The notes under the pieces are model-generated. The model did no database searches, was not told the DNA's origin, and saw nothing but the letters and a program-made list of their open reading frames with translations. From UBA1543 sp964596375 (lineage in GTDB: Bacteria > Pseudomonadota > Zetaproteobacteria > Mariprofundales > Mariprofundaceae): a DNA stretch of 15,424 nucleotides. The translations under genes and the position numbers were made by a program. The DNA lies in contig CAZQTO010000047.1 of NCBI GenBank assembly GCA_964596375.1, positions 1 through 15,424 on the forward strand, written 5' to 3'. Below are positions 14,478 through 15,424 of this stretch, piece by piece. Each line of letters starts with the position of its first letter. The first letter of the stretch is position 1.

Positions 14478-15265
14478 TGGAAGAGGCAGCAAAGCAACGC
14501 ATTGTCCTTGTGCTTGAGTACGATGGACGCGGCTTATGCGGCTGGCAGCGGCAGGACAATGGCCTGTCAGTGCAGCAGCATCTTGAGGAAGCGCTGGCAG
14601 TCATCGATGGCTTGCCGGTTTCCTGCGTCGCTGCCGGGCGTACCGATGCCGGTGTGCATGCCGAGGCAATGGCGGTGCATGTCGATGTGCAGCAGGCCCG
14701 TTTTGACCGCTCGCCATTGGCCTATCTGCATGGCGTGAATCAGGGCCTCCCGGAGCAGATCAGGGTGACAGGGGTGCGTGCGGTAGATGCCGATTTTCAT
14801 GCCCGCTTTGATTGCCGCGAGCGGGCTTATCGCTATCAAATCTGGAACCGGGGGACCGCCCCTGCCATTGAGCGCTGGCGGCATTGGTGGATGCCCAGAC
14901 AGCTTGATATTTCAGCTATGCAGCAGGCCGCCCTTCACCTTATGGGCAAGCATGATTTTTCATGCTTTCGTGCAAGCGGCTGTCAGGCATCCTCCCCGCT
15001 GCGCGAAGTCCGTGATCTGCGCATATCGCAGAACGGCCATTGCCTTTCGATCGAGGTGCGCGCCGATGCCTTTCTATACCACATGGTGCGCAATATGGTC
15101 GGCTCACTGGTACGCGTGGGGGTTGCTAAATGGAAGGTCGATTATATGGCGGAATTACTTGCCGGGCGCGACCGCCTGCTGGCCGGTGAAACAGCTCCGG
15201 CGCATGGCCTGTATTTTACCGATGCTGTGTATGACGATTTCAATTCGAAGGGTTTAATCGACTGA
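14477..15265 (+). CDS. truA: tRNA pseudouridine(38-40) synthase
   Basis: Converts uridines 38, 39 and 40 in tRNA anticodon stem-loops to pseudouridine. The 262-residue protein shows VLEYDGRGLCGWQRQ, the catalytic aspartate D57 in AAGRTDAGVHA, the conserved HDFSCFRASGCQ and the C-terminal FLYHMVRNMVGSLVRVG. I chose ATG 14477, which overlaps the upstream TGA by 1 nt; a GTG one codon earlier (14474) is an alternative. No separate ribosome binding site is visible, so translation probably depends on coupling to the EcfT-like gene. It is convergent with the partial gene at the right edge, with only 27 bp between them and no clear terminator. Confidence 0.96.
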   Translation: MEEAAKQRIVLVLEYDGRGLCGWQRQDNGLSVQQHLEEALAVIDGLPVSCVAAGRTDAGVHAEAMAVHVDVQQARFDRSPLAYLHGVNQGLPEQIRVTGVRAVDADFHARFDCRERAYRYQIWNRGTAPAIERWRHWWMPRQLDISAMQQAALHLMGKHDFSCFRASGCQASSPLREVRDLRISQNGHCLSIEVRADAFLYHMVRNMVGSLVRVGVAKWKVDYMAELLAGRDRLLAGETAPAHGLYFTDAVYDDFNSKGLID

Positions 15266-15292
15266 CGTTTGCCCGGTAGGTTGCTTGCTGCC

Positions 15293-15424
15293 TCAGTCGG
15301 TAAGCACCGATACGGCGATACTGTCGGCCATGCCCAGGCCTTGCTCAGTAAGCTGAACCTGTTCGGGTGTGATGTGCAGATGTCCGCTTGCCTCCCATGG
15401 TCGCAGTGCCGCAGCGAACAATTC
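15293..15424 (-). CDS. C-terminal end of a HemW-like radical SAM protein, 5' part beyond window
   Basis: The reverse strand is open from the right edge to TGA at 15293-15295, giving 43 residues: the segment around LHITPEQVQLTEQGLGMADS followed by IAVSVLTD. A strand, then a Leu-Thr-x-x-Gly-Leu turn, a short helix and the end of the protein is how HemW/HemN-like proteins (formerly oxygen-independent coproporphyrinogen oxidase-like) finish. The catalytic radical SAM motif would lie outside the window, so the call rests on the C-terminus alone. Another winged-helix-ended protein is possible. Confidence 0.5.
   Translation of the reverse strand, partial: ELFAAALRPWEASGHLHITPEQVQLTEQGLGMADSIAVSVLTD

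Overview
The window looks like chromosomal housekeeping DNA from a Gram-negative bacterium of the Pseudomonadota. It has AsmA and LapA envelope proteins, a FimV-type polar hub protein in the order leuB-asd-fimV-...-truA, and moderate GC. The carboxyspermidine-type polyamine pathway and a TM1570-type SPOUT methyltransferase beside rplS, together with FimV, would fit a Zetaproteobacterium (Mariprofundus-like) or an atypical gamma/deltaproteobacterium. This placement is inference from gene content only; nothing in the window is a taxonomic marker I could test. I see no prophage, transposase, CRISPR array, tRNA or rRNA.

Layout. Positions 1-2402 (minus strand) carry two polyamine enzymes, a carboxy(nor)spermidine dehydrogenase followed by NspC (cut by the left edge). 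They are separated by 256 bp without a gene that holds a perfect 11-bp hairpin and a 124-nt element with nested inverted repeats. From 2511 the plus strand carries lapA, speB (agmatinase), an asmA-family gene, a SPOUT RNA methyltransferase and rplS, closed by a clear stem-loop terminator at 6683-6706. A leader with four GTTTCA repeats precedes glyA, which heads a tight run glyA-nrdR-leuB-asd (16-nt gap, 4-nt overlap, 1-nt overlap). fimV (1001 aa), an EcfT/CbiQ-like membrane protein and truA follow on the same strand. The right edge holds the last 43 codons of a convergent minus-strand gene that resembles the C-terminus of HemW.

How the genes work together. The clearest shared theme is spermidine synthesis by the carboxyspermidine route. 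SpeB makes putrescine from agmatine. Asd makes aspartate semialdehyde. The saccharopine-dehydrogenase-like enzyme condenses the two reductively, and NspC decarboxylates the product. Arginine decarboxylase, needed to make agmatine, is not in the window. The other groups are translation (rplS, SPOUT methyltransferase, truA), one-carbon/dNTP metabolism (glyA, nrdR), amino-acid synthesis (leuB, asd) and envelope/polar organisation (lapA, asmA, fimV).

The least explained items are the structured element between the two polyamine genes, the repeated short acidic-hydrophobic motif in the FimV cytoplasmic region, and an EcfT-like protein with degenerate coupling motifs and no ATPase or S component nearby. 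I found no clearly new multi-gene system.
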